A stretch of DNA of 64,000 nucleotides, from NCBI RefSeq assembly GCF_030127105.1, contig NZ_CP126162.1:62001-126000 (forward strand), in the 5' to 3' direction. This document shows positions 33,341 to 41,944 of the stretch, piece by piece (positions within the stretch are counted from its first letter, which is position 1; each line of letters opens with the position of its first letter). The stretch comes from Haloarcula pelagica. Its GTDB lineage: Archaea; Halobacteriota; Halobacteria; Halobacteriales; Haloarculaceae. The notes beneath the pieces were generated by a model, which saw nothing but the letters and a program-made list of their open reading frames with translations, did no database searches and was not told the DNA's origin. The position numbers and the translations under genes are program-made.

Positions 33341-34417
33341 ATGACACGACCGATCCGCAGACGCCGGTTCATCAGAAGCAGTGCACTCGCTGGAACAGCG
33401 CTCCTCGCTGGCTGTGGCGGCAACGGCGGGGACGGCGGAGACGGTGGCAGTGGCGACGGTGGCGATGGCGGTAGTGGCGACGGCGGCAACGGCGGAGACG
33501 GCGGCGACGGAGAGACGACCGAGATGGAGACGACGAGCAGTGGCCCGCCGTCGGCAGCGCTTTCGGTCCCGTCGCTTGAGTTCACGTTCTTCGCCCGGAT
33601 GCAGAACGCGTTCACCCAGGCGCGGAGTGAGGGCCTGATCGCGAGCGACTCCTCGTTCTACGACGCCGGCAACAACCAGGGCCAGCAGGTCTCCGACGTT
33701 GAGACGGCGATCTCGAACGAAGTCGACTTCCTCATGATCTCGGCGATCACAGCCGAGGGCGTCATCAACGCGATCCGACAGGCCAACGAGGCCGGCATCC
33801 CGGTCGTCGCTATCGACCGGAACGTCGCCGAGGGCGACACGGTCACCTACGTCGCGTCCGACAACGTCCAGCTCGGCCGCCGCTCGACGGAACTGTGCCT
33901 CGGGTTCATGGAGAGCACCGGCGACCAGGAGACCTACAACATCCTCCAGTTGGAGGGGACCCCAGGTGCCAGCGTGACCAACGACCGCGGACAGGGGTTC
34001 AGCAACGCCGTCGAGAACAACGACAGTCTCAGCCGGCTCGCCAGCCAGACGGGAGAGTTCTCGACCCAGACCGCGCTGGGCGTGATGGAGGACTTCATCA
34101 CGCAGTACGGCGACGACATCGACGGCGTGTTCTGTCAGAACGACCTGATGGCCCTCGGCGTCCACCAGGCGCTCCAGAACGCCGATATGTCTGTCCCGGT
34201 CACCGGGATCGACGGGACGGAGGCGTGGGTCGAACTGTTCGCCGACAACGACACGTACGGCACGCTCGCCCAACTGCCGGAGGAGATGGTCACCACGGCC
34301 ATCGACCGGGCCACGGCGCACCTCGCCGGCGAAACCGTCGAGGACACCATCGTCATCGAGGGACTGGAGGTAACGCAGGACAACGCCAGCGACTACCTCG
34401 ATCAGTACTTCGGCTGA
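33341..34417 (+). CDS. CUT2-type sugar-binding lipoprotein
   Basis: A 358-residue Tat lipoprotein (RRRR in RPIRRRRFIRS, lipobox LAGC) with a Gly/Asp-rich linker of about 40 residues coded by short GGCGGYGAC repeats, then a periplasmic-binding-protein type 1 fold (Peripla_BP_4): DAGNNQGQQVSDVETAISNEV, GIPVVAIDRNV and VFCQNDLMALGVHQAL are diagnostic of the ribose-binding group. It binds a monosaccharide or similar ligand outside the cell. The ATG at 33341 is preferred because it gives the canonical Tat signal. It is followed by a convergent XDH-like gene. Confidence 0.87.
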   Translation: MTRPIRRRRFIRSSALAGTALLAGCGGNGGDGGDGGSGDGGDGGSGDGGNGGDGGDGETTEMETTSSGPPSAALSVPSLEFTFFARMQNAFTQARSEGLIASDSSFYDAGNNQGQQVSDVETAISNEVDFLMISAITAEGVINAIRQANEAGIPVVAIDRNVAEGDTVTYVASDNVQLGRRSTELCLGFMESTGDQETYNILQLEGTPGASVTNDRGQGFSNAVENNDSLSRLASQTGEFSTQTALGVMEDFITQYGDDIDGVFCQNDLMALGVHQALQNADMSVPVTGIDGTEAWVELFADNDTYGTLAQLPEEMVTTAIDRATAHLAGETVEDTIVIEGLEVTQDNASDYLDQYFG

Positions 34418-34513
34418 GTCGCGACCCGACGGGCCATGGTCGGCACCGACGTACTGTCGACAGCCCCGAAGGTTCCGGGAGCCGCGGGCCGTGTGGTTGT
34501 CGACCGTGCCGAC

Positions 34514-35593
34514 TCAGAGTTCGATCGCCCGGCCGGCTTCGCTGGCCTCGTAGACGGCCTTCAGCGTCTCGATGTCGACCAGCCCGTGTTCGCCGTTCGC
34601 GTTCGGTTCGGTGTCGGTCAGCAGGCAGTGCGCGAAGTACTCGAACTCCTCTTCCATCTGGTCGATCCCCTCGAAGTCGATCGTCAGGTCGCTGTCACCG
34701 TGCGAGACGTGGAGGCGACGCTCGTCCCACGGGTAAAAGGCCGGTTCGACTCTGATCTCGCCGGCCGTACCCGTGACACGGATGTGACTCGCCAGGTGTG
34801 CGTTCTGGCTCGCGGTACACATCCCGGTGACGTGGTCCGGGAAGGCGACCTGGAAGGCGGCGTGTTCGTCCGGAACGTCCGAAAACTCCGGCGCGACCGA
34901 GTGGGCGGTGCCGTACACCGCTGTCGGGTCCGCGTCGAGCAGGAATCGTGCGGTGTTCAGCGGGTAGATCCCGATGTCCATGGCCGCACAGCCACCGGAG
35001 AGCTCCCAGTCCAGTCGCCACTGGTCGGGGTCCGGGACGAGTTCGAGGATCGGTTCGGTCATGTTCCCGTGGACGAACACCGGCTCGCCGACGTACCCTT
35101 CTCGGACGAGGTCTCTCGCCCGGCGGACAGCCGGTTCGGTGTGCATTCGATAGGCGATCATCAGCGGAACGTCGTGGGTATCGCAGGTCTCGACCAGCCG
35201 CCGGGCTCGGTCGACGGTCGCCTCCATCGGCTTCTCACAGAGGACCGCCTTTCCGAGTTCCGCGGCCGTCTCGACGAAGGGGAGGTGTTCGGCGTTGGGC
35301 GTGACGACGTAGACAGCGTCGTAGGCGTCGCTCGCGACCCCGTCGTGGAACTCATCGTAGGTGATCCCGCGTTCGACGGTCGCCGAGTCCGCGCCGACCG
35401 CCCTTGCTTTCTCGGCGTCGCCGCTCACGAGGACCGTCGTCTCACAGAGTTCGGCGGCCGCTACGGCTGGCATCGCCTGTTCCCGTGTCCACCACCCGAC
35501 ACCGACCATCGCGATCCGGACCGGATCGTCCGTCTCGGTGACTGTCTGCCAGTCCCGACGAGTGAAGTCGGTCGTGAGTGCATCGAGTTCCAT
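34514..35593 (-). CDS. D-xylose 1-dehydrogenase-like Gfo/Idh/MocA protein
   Basis: A 359-residue enzyme. It has a Rossmann VGVGWW, the EKPMEAT motif with the catalytic Lys, [31 protein letters not shown] with the conserved catalytic D and Y region, and a long C-terminal [14 protein letters not shown]. As I remember it, this combination is very close to the NADP-dependent D-xylose 1-dehydrogenases (Gfo6/XacA type) of Haloarcula and Haloferax. It would make D-xylono-lactone. The gene points towards the CUT2 binding-protein gene and is followed upstream by the IclR gene on the same strand. Related glucose or arabinose dehydrogenases are alternatives. Confidence 0.78.
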   Translation of the reverse strand: MELDALTTDFTRRDWQTVTETDDPVRIAMVGVGWWTREQAMPAVAAAELCETTVLVSGDAEKARAVGADSATVERGITYDEFHDGVASDAYDAVYVVTPNAEHLPFVETAAELGKAVLCEKPMEATVDRARRLVETCDTHDVPLMIAYRMHTEPAVRRARDLVREGYVGEPVFVHGNMTEPILELVPDPDQWRLDWELSGGCAAMDIGIYPLNTARFLLDADPTAVYGTAHSVAPEFSDVPDEHAAFQVAFPDHVTGMCTASQNAHLASHIRVTGTAGEIRVEPAFYPWDERRLHVSHGDSDLTIDFEGIDQMEEEFEYFAHCLLTDTEPNANGEHGLVDIETLKAVYEASEAGRAIEL

Positions 35594-35600
35594 ACCGGTT

Positions 35601-35618
35601 GTTCACCGCGGGTGACAA
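35601..35618. promoter_or_regulatory. GTTCACC...GGTGAC inverted repeat before the XDH-like gene
   Basis: GTTCACC-GC-GGGTGACAA lies just before the ATG at 35593 and shares the GTTCAC half site with other promoters of the cluster. Arms are imperfect (one-base insertion). Confidence 0.35.
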
Positions 35619-35820
35619 AAGGATTGTCGCCGCTGCTGGGCGGACGGTCCCGACGGGGCGTCTACGGCCGCGAGCATCGCGTGAGACTGGCAAGCGAACT
35701 CGTGTCCAGCATAGCTGAACACCCTACCGGTCAGAGAGAACGCCGGACGGCGGTATCGTAACTGGTGTACTCTTGTTATGTCTCCCGTGTATTCGGGTCG
35801 TGAGAGGTGTTACCAGGGCT

Positions 35821-35832
35821 GTTCAGTAGAAC
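35821..35832. promoter_or_regulatory. GTTC-AGTA-GAAC short palindrome
   Basis: A 12-bp inverted repeat between the XDH-like gene and the end of the IclR gene. The interval 35594-35872 has no gene; this site may belong to the XDH promoter. Confidence 0.35.
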
Positions 35833-35872
35833 TGACCGTAGTTACACTCAGAGCGAACACACTTCCGAGTGG

Positions 35873-36634
35873 TCAGGAATACACCAGATTGATCTCGACG
35901 ACGTTGGCAGCCGACCGGAGCAACTCGGGGATCTCCTCGTGGAAGAGGTCCCCCTCGATACGAGTCGTCGGCCCGGAGACGCTGAGCGCCGCGACGATGT
36001 CCCCGCCCTCGGGGACGACTGGCGCAGCCACGCAGCGCAGACCCGGGAGCCGCTCCTCACGGTCGTAGGCGTAGCCGCGCTCCCGGACATCGTCGAGTTC
36101 CGCTTTCAGCTCCGCCCGGTCCGTGATGGTGTTTTCCGTCCGGGCCGGCAGGCCGTGCGTGTCGAGGATCTCGTCGACGCGTTCCTCGGGCAGTTCTGCG
36201 AGGATCGTCTTCCCGAGCGCGGTGCAGTGGAGTTTCACCCGCTTGCCCGCGTACGTGTCGACCGTGACGGCTTCGGTCCCTTCGGCGCGAGTGATGTAGA
36301 CACCCTGACCGTGTTCCTCGACGGCCGCGTTGGCCATCTCGCCCGTCTTCTCGGCCAGCGAGGCGACTTCGGGCCGGGCCGTCTCGTAGATGTCCATCCG
36401 GTTGCGCTTGTACTCCCCCAGTTCGAGGAACCGCAGCCCGACGCGGTAGACGCCCCCCTCGTTCGTGATGTACCCCTCGTCCACGAGCGTCTGTAGGTGG
36501 TTGTGGACCGTGCTCTTCGCGATGCCGAGGTCGTTGGCCACCGTCGTCAGCCCCGCCCCGTCCAACCGCTTCAGGGCCTCGACGATCCGCAACGAGGTCC
36601 GGGTCGCGGTGATGGTGTTTTCTTCCGGTGCCAT
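35873..36634 (-). CDS. IclR-family regulator, possible XacR-type
   Basis: A 253-residue IclR regulator with an N-terminal wHTH (TTVANDLGIAKSTVHNHLQTLVDEGYI) and a C-terminal effector domain (VKLHCTALGKTILAELPEERV; GLRCVAAPVVPEGGDIVAALSVSGP). In Haloferax the IclR-type protein XacR activates xylose and arabinose catabolic genes; this gene next to an XDH-like gene and pentose-type transporters could be its counterpart. The ATG at 36634 is preferred over one 13 codons upstream. Its promoter has an inverted repeat CTGTTC...GAACAG (36666-36686), suggesting autoregulation. Confidence 0.85.
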   Translation of the reverse strand: MAPEENTITATRTSLRIVEALKRLDGAGLTTVANDLGIAKSTVHNHLQTLVDEGYITNEGGVYRVGLRFLELGEYKRNRMDIYETARPEVASLAEKTGEMANAAVEEHGQGVYITRAEGTEAVTVDTYAGKRVKLHCTALGKTILAELPEERVDEILDTHGLPARTENTITDRAELKAELDDVRERGYAYDREERLPGLRCVAAPVVPEGGDIVAALSVSGPTTRIEGDLFHEEIPELLRSAANVVEINLVYS

Positions 36635-36665
36635 ACTGTGGAGAGTGGCCGCCAGCCACATAGCT

Positions 36666-36686
36666 CTGTTCACTAGAGCGGAACAG
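36666..36686. promoter_or_regulatory. CTGTTC-N9-GAACAG operator of the IclR gene
   Basis: Perfect 6-bp inverted arms, 32 nt before the IclR start. The left part GTTCACTAG is shared with the palindrome before the CUT2 SBP gene (33326-33338). Confidence 0.5.
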
Positions 36687-36701
36687 CTGTCCGGGCAGGC
36701 G

Positions 36702-37673
36702 CTACGCCGACCAGGGGATGTCGTCGTGGAACCGCTGGAGCGCGTCGGAGCCGGTCAGTGCCGTCACAGCTCCGGCCTGTGTCGTCGCGACGGCGCCGGC
36801 AGCGTTCGCGAGCGCCAGCGCACGGTTCGGGTCCCGGACGCCGTGTGTCAGCGAGGCGATGAGCGCCGCGAGGAAGGCGTCACCGGCTCCCGTCGTGTCG
36901 ACGGGGTCCACGTCGTACCCTGTGTGCCGGGCCTCTCCGGTCACCGGGCTCTCGTCGGTCCCGTAACAGAACGCGCCCGCGCCTCCGAGGGTCAGGACCA
37001 CAGTGTGTGGTCCCTCGTCGGCCACGGCACGGGCCAGCTCCGCCGGCTCGTCCGCCTCGAACCCCGCGACCGAGAGTTCCTCCGGCGTCGCCGTGACGAC
37101 ATCGACATCTGAAAGGGCGCCGCGGACGACGGCACGGAACTCGTGGTGGCTGTGCCACATCTCGGGGCGCCAGTTGGGGTCGAGCGACACCGTACAGTGG
37201 TCGCTGGCCCGGGACTGGAGGTCGAGCGTCGCGGAGCGGCTCGGTTCGACGCTCATCGTCACCCCGGTGGTGTGAACCCAGGACACCGCCTCCAGCGTCT
37301 CGTCGGGAACCGTCCCCTGTTGCAGTCTGGTGTCCGCACCGCGCTCCCGATAGAAGGCGAACGCCGGCCCCCGTTCGGCGTCGTGCGTGACCAGCGCGAT
37401 CGTCGTTCGCGCACCCTCGTCCGTCACGAGCAGATCGGCTGGGATGTCGGAGTCCTCCAAGTGCGCCTGGAGGAACACACCGAGGTCGTCGGTCGCCAGC
37501 CGCGTCCAGAACAGCGGCGGGACGCCGAATCGGGCGAGCGCCATCGCGGCGTTCGCACCGGACCCCCCGAAGGTCGGTTCGTACCCGCCGGCGTCGCCCG
37601 GTGGCCCGGGGTTGCGCGGGACGAAATCCACGAGCGCGTCGCCGGCGACAAGGACTGTCGGATCCGTCGGCAT
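36702..37673 (-). CDS. PfkB-family sugar kinase
   Basis: A 323-residue ribokinase-fold kinase. It begins with a GDALVDFVP strand, has the N-terminal signature region GGSGANAAMALARFGVPPLFWTRL and the C-terminal DTTGAGDAFLAAL motif with the catalytic Asp and anion hole. Substrates of this family include fructose, 2-keto-3-deoxygluconate and fructose-1-phosphate. The ATG at 37673 gives the expected N terminus. It lies between the IclR gene and an FSA/TalC aldolase gene, all on the minus strand, so a kinase-aldolase step is plausible. A TagatoseK or KDG kinase role cannot be separated by sequence. Confidence 0.83.
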   Translation of the reverse strand: MPTDPTVLVAGDALVDFVPRNPGPPGDAGGYEPTFGGSGANAAMALARFGVPPLFWTRLATDDLGVFLQAHLEDSDIPADLLVTDEGARTTIALVTHDAERGPAFAFYRERGADTRLQQGTVPDETLEAVSWVHTTGVTMSVEPSRSATLDLQSRASDHCTVSLDPNWRPEMWHSHHEFRAVVRGALSDVDVVTATPEELSVAGFEADEPAELARAVADEGPHTVVLTLGGAGAFCYGTDESPVTGEARHTGYDVDPVDTTGAGDAFLAALIASLTHGVRDPNRALALANAAGAVATTQAGAVTALTGSDALQRFHDDIPWSA

Positions 37674-37724
37674 ACGGCTCGATAGCACCCACCGGTATTT
37701 AGAGATTCGTCCGGCCCGCGGGGG

Positions 37725-38381
37725 TCACTCCGACAGCGGGGGGTCCCGGTCGCCCCAGGCGGCCGCGAACCCGGCGACGCTCTCGTCGGTCTCCGGACAG
37801 TCGACGTGTGCATCGAGGACTGACGGCGACATCGTGATCGCGTCGACCCCGGCCTCGTACAGCGCGGTCGCCTGGGTGGTGTTTCGGATACTCGCCGCCA
37901 GTACCTCGGTTTCGAACCCCTGCGCGTCGAAGGCCGACTGGATGCGACGGGTCGTCGCGAGTCCGTCGGCGCCCGAGTCGTCGATCCGGCCGACGTACGG
38001 CGCGACGAAGGTCGCGTCGTTCTTCGCGGCCAGCACTGCCTGTTCGACGGTGAACACCACCGTCGTCCCGGCTGGTACTCCGTCCGCACGAAGTCGTCCC
38101 AGCGCCTCGAACCCCGAACGTGTGGCCGGGATCTTCGCGACGACGTGGTCCGCCCACTCCTGGTAGCCCCGCGCCTCGCGGACCATCCCGTCGGCGTCCT
38201 CGGCGAGCACCTGCGCGAACACCGGTCCGTCGGTGATCCCGGCGGCGGTTTCGACGACTTCCCTGTACTGGCGGTCCGTTCCGGCGACGAGAGAGGGGTT
38301 CGTCGTCACGCCGTCTATCCCGCAGAGTCGGTCGGCGGCCCGGATCTGCTCCGGCGACGCCGTGTCGATGTAGAGATTCAC
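37725..38381 (-). CDS. transaldolase-like aldolase (FSA/TalC family)
   Basis: A 218-residue class I aldolase of the transaldolase superfamily. The first strand NLYIDTASPEQIRAAD has the family Asp, VTTNPSLV follows, the Schiff-base Lys lies in VVAKIPATRSGFEALGRL, and AGTTVVFTVEQAVLAAKNDATFVAPYVGRIDDSG supplies the phosphate-site Arg. Length (about 215-220) and the lack of transaldolase extensions point to the fructose-6-phosphate aldolase branch. It is 51 nt upstream of the PfkB start on the same strand. It could cleave or make ketose phosphates. Such a gene in a halophile sugar cluster is uncommon in my experience. Confidence 0.83.
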   Translation of the reverse strand: MNLYIDTASPEQIRAADRLCGIDGVTTNPSLVAGTDRQYREVVETAAGITDGPVFAQVLAEDADGMVREARGYQEWADHVVAKIPATRSGFEALGRLRADGVPAGTTVVFTVEQAVLAAKNDATFVAPYVGRIDDSGADGLATTRRIQSAFDAQGFETEVLAASIRNTTQATALYEAGVDAITMSPSVLDAHVDCPETDESVAGFAAAWGDRDPPLSE

Positions 38382-38726
38382 GCGACAGTGTTCGCCCCCG
38401 AAGCCGATGAAACTACTGCCTGGACGCCCGTCTGGCCCTCGTCTGTCCGGTTGCCGATCCGTTCACGAGTCCGGCGAGAATACACACAGGGCGTGACAAC
38501 CGTGGTCCGAGGCGCCACACCGAACGTCCGTCGCTGCATCCTATCGCGGCGGTATCGCGGCGGCAGCGGCCGAGATAGCCTCGATGCCGCGCATTGATTT
38601 TCGATCAGGGCCGTTCACAACAAACCCGATATCGGACAGATAGCGCCGAACGCCCGGCTGTGACACCTGTATTGCACCTTTTATTATCGACAACCTTTAT
38701 ATACCAACGGGCAATATTAGTGTTCT
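38382..38726. other. 345-nt divergent promoter region
   Basis: No gene. A GTTCAC half site lies at 38613-38618, and the TATA box of the second CUT2 operon lies at 38696-38703. Confidence 0.45.
38696..38703 (+). promoter_or_regulatory. TATA box of the second CUT2 operon
   Basis: TTTATATA, centred 27 nt before the ATG at 38727; leaderless transcript predicted. Confidence 0.6.
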
Positions 38727-39956
38727 ATGCGAGGTAGTGACAGGCGAAAGTTCCTGAAAGCGACCGGGGCAGCAATCACAACCATCTCACTCGCGGGGTG
38801 TGGGGGCAACGGCGGAGACGGCGGCAGCGGTGGAGGCGGTGACGGCGGCGACGGTGGCAGCGGTGACGGCGGAAGCGGTGGCGATGGCGGGTCCACCGGT
38901 GACGGCGGCGGTGGTAGCGGAAACTCGCTCGACAAGGTCGGGATGACCGCGTACGTCCGTGGCGGCTCCTGGATCACAGCCTACATCGAGGCGGCCCGGT
39001 TCTACGCGGAGGACCAGGGGATCGAACTCGATGTTCGGCCGAACCAGCAAAGCGCCCAGAAGCAGGTTTCGGATATCCGCGAGTTCGCCAACAGCGACCA
39101 CGACGCGATCCTCGTCGGTGTCTGGCAGACCGGCGCGGCCGAGGGGGCGATCAACCAGGCAATCCAGGGCGGGACGCCGGTGTTCGCGACGAACGCCGAC
39201 ACCTCCAGTTCGGAGATTCCGCTGTACGTCGGGTTCAGCAACTACGACGGCGGCGCGAGTTCGGGCGAGGAGATGGTCTCGGCACTGGAAGAACAGTACC
39301 CCGACAAGGACACCTACCGCGTCCTGAACGTCCGGGGTCCACAGGGGAACCAGTCGGCCAACCAGCGCTCACAGGGCTTCATCGACGTGATGAACGAACA
39401 GGACAACGTCGAAGTCGCACAGACGCTCAACGGCGAGTTCGCCCGCGACGTTGCCCAGTCGACCGTCCAGGAGTTCATCCAGGCCAACGGCCGGGTCGAC
39501 GGGATCTACTCCGGGAACCTCTCGATGGGACTAGGTGTTGTTGGGGCGCTTCGCAACCTCGACATGCTGGTCCCGCAGGGTGAGGACGGCCACGTCTGCC
39601 TGACCCAGATGGACGGCAGCCCCGAGGTGAACCCACTGGTCGGCGAAGGGATGATCGACGCGGCGGTCGACCAGCCCAACTACTTCTACAACCCCATCGC
39701 GATGTACTACATGCGCGAGTACGTCGAGAGCGGGATGGACGAGAGCGTCATCCCGGAGGTTGGGTCGGAAGTCAGCTCCGACCAGTTGAACATCGAACCC
39801 GGCCAGCACAAAGGTGTGGAGATGTGGTCGGAACCGATCTGGGAACCCGGGGTCATGCGTGAACAGAACGGTCACCCGTGGTTCCGGACAAACAGCGTCG
39901 TCATCACCCAAGAGAACTACGACCAGCCGTTCCTCTGGGGTAACGTCTGGGGCTAA
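38727..39956 (+). CDS. CUT2-type sugar-binding lipoprotein (second system)
   Basis: A 409-residue Tat-type lipoprotein (SDRRKFLKATG, lipobox LAGC) with a Gly/Asp/Ser repeat linker of about 45 residues and a type 1 periplasmic-binding fold: EDQGIELDVRPNQQSAQKQVSDIREF, ANSDHDAILVGVW, YRVLNVRGPQGNQSANQRSQGF and GRVDGIYSGNLSMGLGVV. These parallel RbsB/XylF-type proteins. TATA spacing supports the ATG at 38727. A permease and single-domain ATPase follow on the same strand, so this is a complete and conventionally ordered CUT2 operon, unlike the split one at 31369-34417. Confidence 0.87.
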   Translation: MRGSDRRKFLKATGAAITTISLAGCGGNGGDGGSGGGGDGGDGGSGDGGSGGDGGSTGDGGGGSGNSLDKVGMTAYVRGGSWITAYIEAARFYAEDQGIELDVRPNQQSAQKQVSDIREFANSDHDAILVGVWQTGAAEGAINQAIQGGTPVFATNADTSSSEIPLYVGFSNYDGGASSGEEMVSALEEQYPDKDTYRVLNVRGPQGNQSANQRSQGFIDVMNEQDNVEVAQTLNGEFARDVAQSTVQEFIQANGRVDGIYSGNLSMGLGVVGALRNLDMLVPQGEDGHVCLTQMDGSPEVNPLVGEGMIDAAVDQPNYFYNPIAMYYMREYVESGMDESVIPEVGSEVSSDQLNIEPGQHKGVEMWSEPIWEPGVMREQNGHPWFRTNSVVITQENYDQPFLWGNVWG

Positions 39957-39964
39957 CGCTACCG

Positions 39965-40972
39965 ATGGCAACGGAACAAGGATTCATCGGCCGGACCTTC
40001 GGGGACCGGGACGACGTGCTGCTGACACTGTTAGACAACATGATCTGGCCGATCCTGGCCATCGTCCTACTGGGGGTCCTGGTGTTCGTCCCCCAGACGT
40101 TCAGGTCGGCCCAGCTGATCCTGTGGGGAGCAGTCCCGATCGGACTGCTCGTCCTGGCGGAGAGCCTCTGTCTCCTGTCGGGACACTTCGACCTCTCGAT
40201 CGGTTCTATCGCCGGGTTCTCGGCGATGTTCACGGGGATGCTCCTCGGGACCTGCCCGAGTTGCTGGTCGGTGACGACCAGCCCGTGGATCGGCTTCGCC
40301 GTGATCCTGCTGGTCGGGTCGCTCATCGGCCTGGTCAACGGTGTGATGATCGCGAAGGTCGGGCTGAATCCGTTCCTGCAGACGCTGGCGTTCCTCATCA
40401 TCTTCGAGGGCGCCAAGACGGCCATGCAGACTCAGCCCGTGACTGGCCTTCCGGCGCTGTACACGCGGGTCGGCGCGACGCCCCGGTTCGCTATCGGCTT
40501 GATGCTGGTCGCGTTCCTGATCGCCGGACTGGTGTTGCGGTACACCTCCTTCGGACAGGCGGTGTACGCGCTCGGGAGTTCGGAACACTCCGCCCGCGAA
40601 GTGGGGATCGACACCGAACGACTCATCATCCTCATTTACACCATCAGCGGCGTGCTGTCGGCCATCGCGGGACTGATGCTCACCGGATTCGTCGGTGTCG
40701 TCCCGCCGCTGATCGGTGAGGGACTCGTGTTCCAGGCGTTCGCCGGTGCGGTTATCGGCGGCATCAGCCTCTTTGGCGGCCGGGGGAAGATCACCGGCGC
40801 GCTCGGTGGCGTCATCCTCATCCAGGTCATCCAGTCGGCACTGAACAACAGTCCGGTCGTCGGTGCGACACAGATTCAGATGATAAACGGTATCGTCCTG
40901 TTGGCGGCGATCCTGCTGTACAGTACTCAGACCAAACTCCGCGCTCGCATCCTCGCGAGTGGTGCGGTATGA
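39965..40972 (+). CDS. CUT2-type sugar ABC permease (second system)
   Basis: A 335-residue membrane protein with eight or more helices. Family motifs are GHFDLSIGSIAGFSAMFTG, YALGSSEHSAREVGIDTERL and FQAFAGAVIGGISLFGGRGKITG. It starts 8 nt after the binding-protein stop. Its end overlaps the ATPase start by 4 nt (ATGA), so translation is coupled. An unusual CPSC pair sits in the periplasmic-side loop LLGTCPSCWSV after helix 2 or 3 and might form a disulphide; function otherwise as for RbsC. Confidence 0.87.
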   Translation: MATEQGFIGRTFGDRDDVLLTLLDNMIWPILAIVLLGVLVFVPQTFRSAQLILWGAVPIGLLVLAESLCLLSGHFDLSIGSIAGFSAMFTGMLLGTCPSCWSVTTSPWIGFAVILLVGSLIGLVNGVMIAKVGLNPFLQTLAFLIIFEGAKTAMQTQPVTGLPALYTRVGATPRFAIGLMLVAFLIAGLVLRYTSFGQAVYALGSSEHSAREVGIDTERLIILIYTISGVLSAIAGLMLTGFVGVVPPLIGEGLVFQAFAGAVIGGISLFGGRGKITGALGGVILIQVIQSALNNSPVVGATQIQMINGIVLLAAILLYSTQTKLRARILASGAV

Positions 40973-41796
40973 GCGTCGACGACGGGACCGCGACCGAACA
41001 GCGCCACGCCGAAAGCGGCGACACTGAGTCGGCCGGAACCCCGAAGCTCCACGCGGAGAACCTCACCAAGCAGTTCGGTCGGATCGTCGCCGTCGAGGAT
41101 GTCTCGCTGGAGATCCAGCCGTCGGAGGTGTTCGCACTCGTCGGCGACAACGGCGCCGGCAAGTCGACACTGATGAACATGCTCAGCGGCGTCCACGAGC
41201 CCACGAAAGGGCAGATCTACAAGGACGGCCAGCCGGTGAACTTCGACAACCCATCCGACGCGCGGGCCACCGGCATCGAGACGGTGTATCAGGACCTCGC
41301 GCTGATGGACGACCTCGACATCGCGACGAACATCTTCATCGGCCAGTTCCCGCGCAACGGCTTTGGCCCTTTCCGGATCATCGACTGGGACGAGACCTAC
41401 GAACGGGCCGAAGAGATCATGATGGACCAACTGGGCCGGGACGTGGACATCAGGACGGAGGTGGAGTTCCTCTCGGGCGGCCAGCGGCAACTGGTCGCTA
41501 TCGGCCGCGCGCTCGCGTTCGACCCGGATGTCATCATCCTCGACGAGCCCACGAGCGCGCTGTCGGTCGACGCGACCCGGCTCGTTCAGGACACCATCGA
41601 CACGCTGGCCGATCAGGGAATCACTATCGTGATCGTCAGCCACAACATCGAGTCGGTGTTGAAACACGCCGACCGCATCGGCGTCCTCTTCCAGGGACAG
41701 CTCGTCGACATCAAACAGCCCGCCGAGACGGACTTGGAGGAGCTGAACGAACTGATGACGACCGGGACGTTGGCGAGCGGGCGGCTGGACGACTAG
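40969..41796 (+). CDS. CUT2-type sugar ABC ATPase (second system), single-domain
   Basis: A 275-residue ABC ATPase. Walker A reads GDNGAGKST, the signature region is FLSGGQRQLVAIGRAL, Walker B is VIILDEPTSAL and SHNIESVLKHADRI follows. As in the other CUT2 system, it has one nucleotide-binding domain, not the tandem pair of bacterial RbsA. It overlaps the permease gene by 4 nt. The N-terminal 20 residues are a polar tail rich in Glu, Asp and Thr, typical of halophiles. Substrate as for the binding protein. Confidence 0.86.
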   Translation: MSVDDGTATEQRHAESGDTESAGTPKLHAENLTKQFGRIVAVEDVSLEIQPSEVFALVGDNGAGKSTLMNMLSGVHEPTKGQIYKDGQPVNFDNPSDARATGIETVYQDLALMDDLDIATNIFIGQFPRNGFGPFRIIDWDETYERAEEIMMDQLGRDVDIRTEVEFLSGGQRQLVAIGRALAFDPDVIILDEPTSALSVDATRLVQDTIDTLADQGITIVIVSHNIESVLKHADRIGVLFQGQLVDIKQPAETDLEELNELMTTGTLASGRLDD

Positions 41797-41944
41797 CGAG
41801 GAGCCGACCGCAGGGAGGCTCCTCGTTGTTGCGAACGGGGCGGGACAGCCGTTAGTTCGGTGGGAGAGACCGCGCCGAGCGCGACCCCCGAACCCCATCG
41901 CGCTGACCCCCCGGTTTTTCACTCTCGGGGATCGATAGAGCGGT

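Noticed and set aside
33412-33520. Tandem GGCGGYGAC units considered as a CRISPR or satellite repeat
   Set aside because: The units are in frame inside a lipoprotein gene and encode the Gly/Asp linker; there are no spacers.
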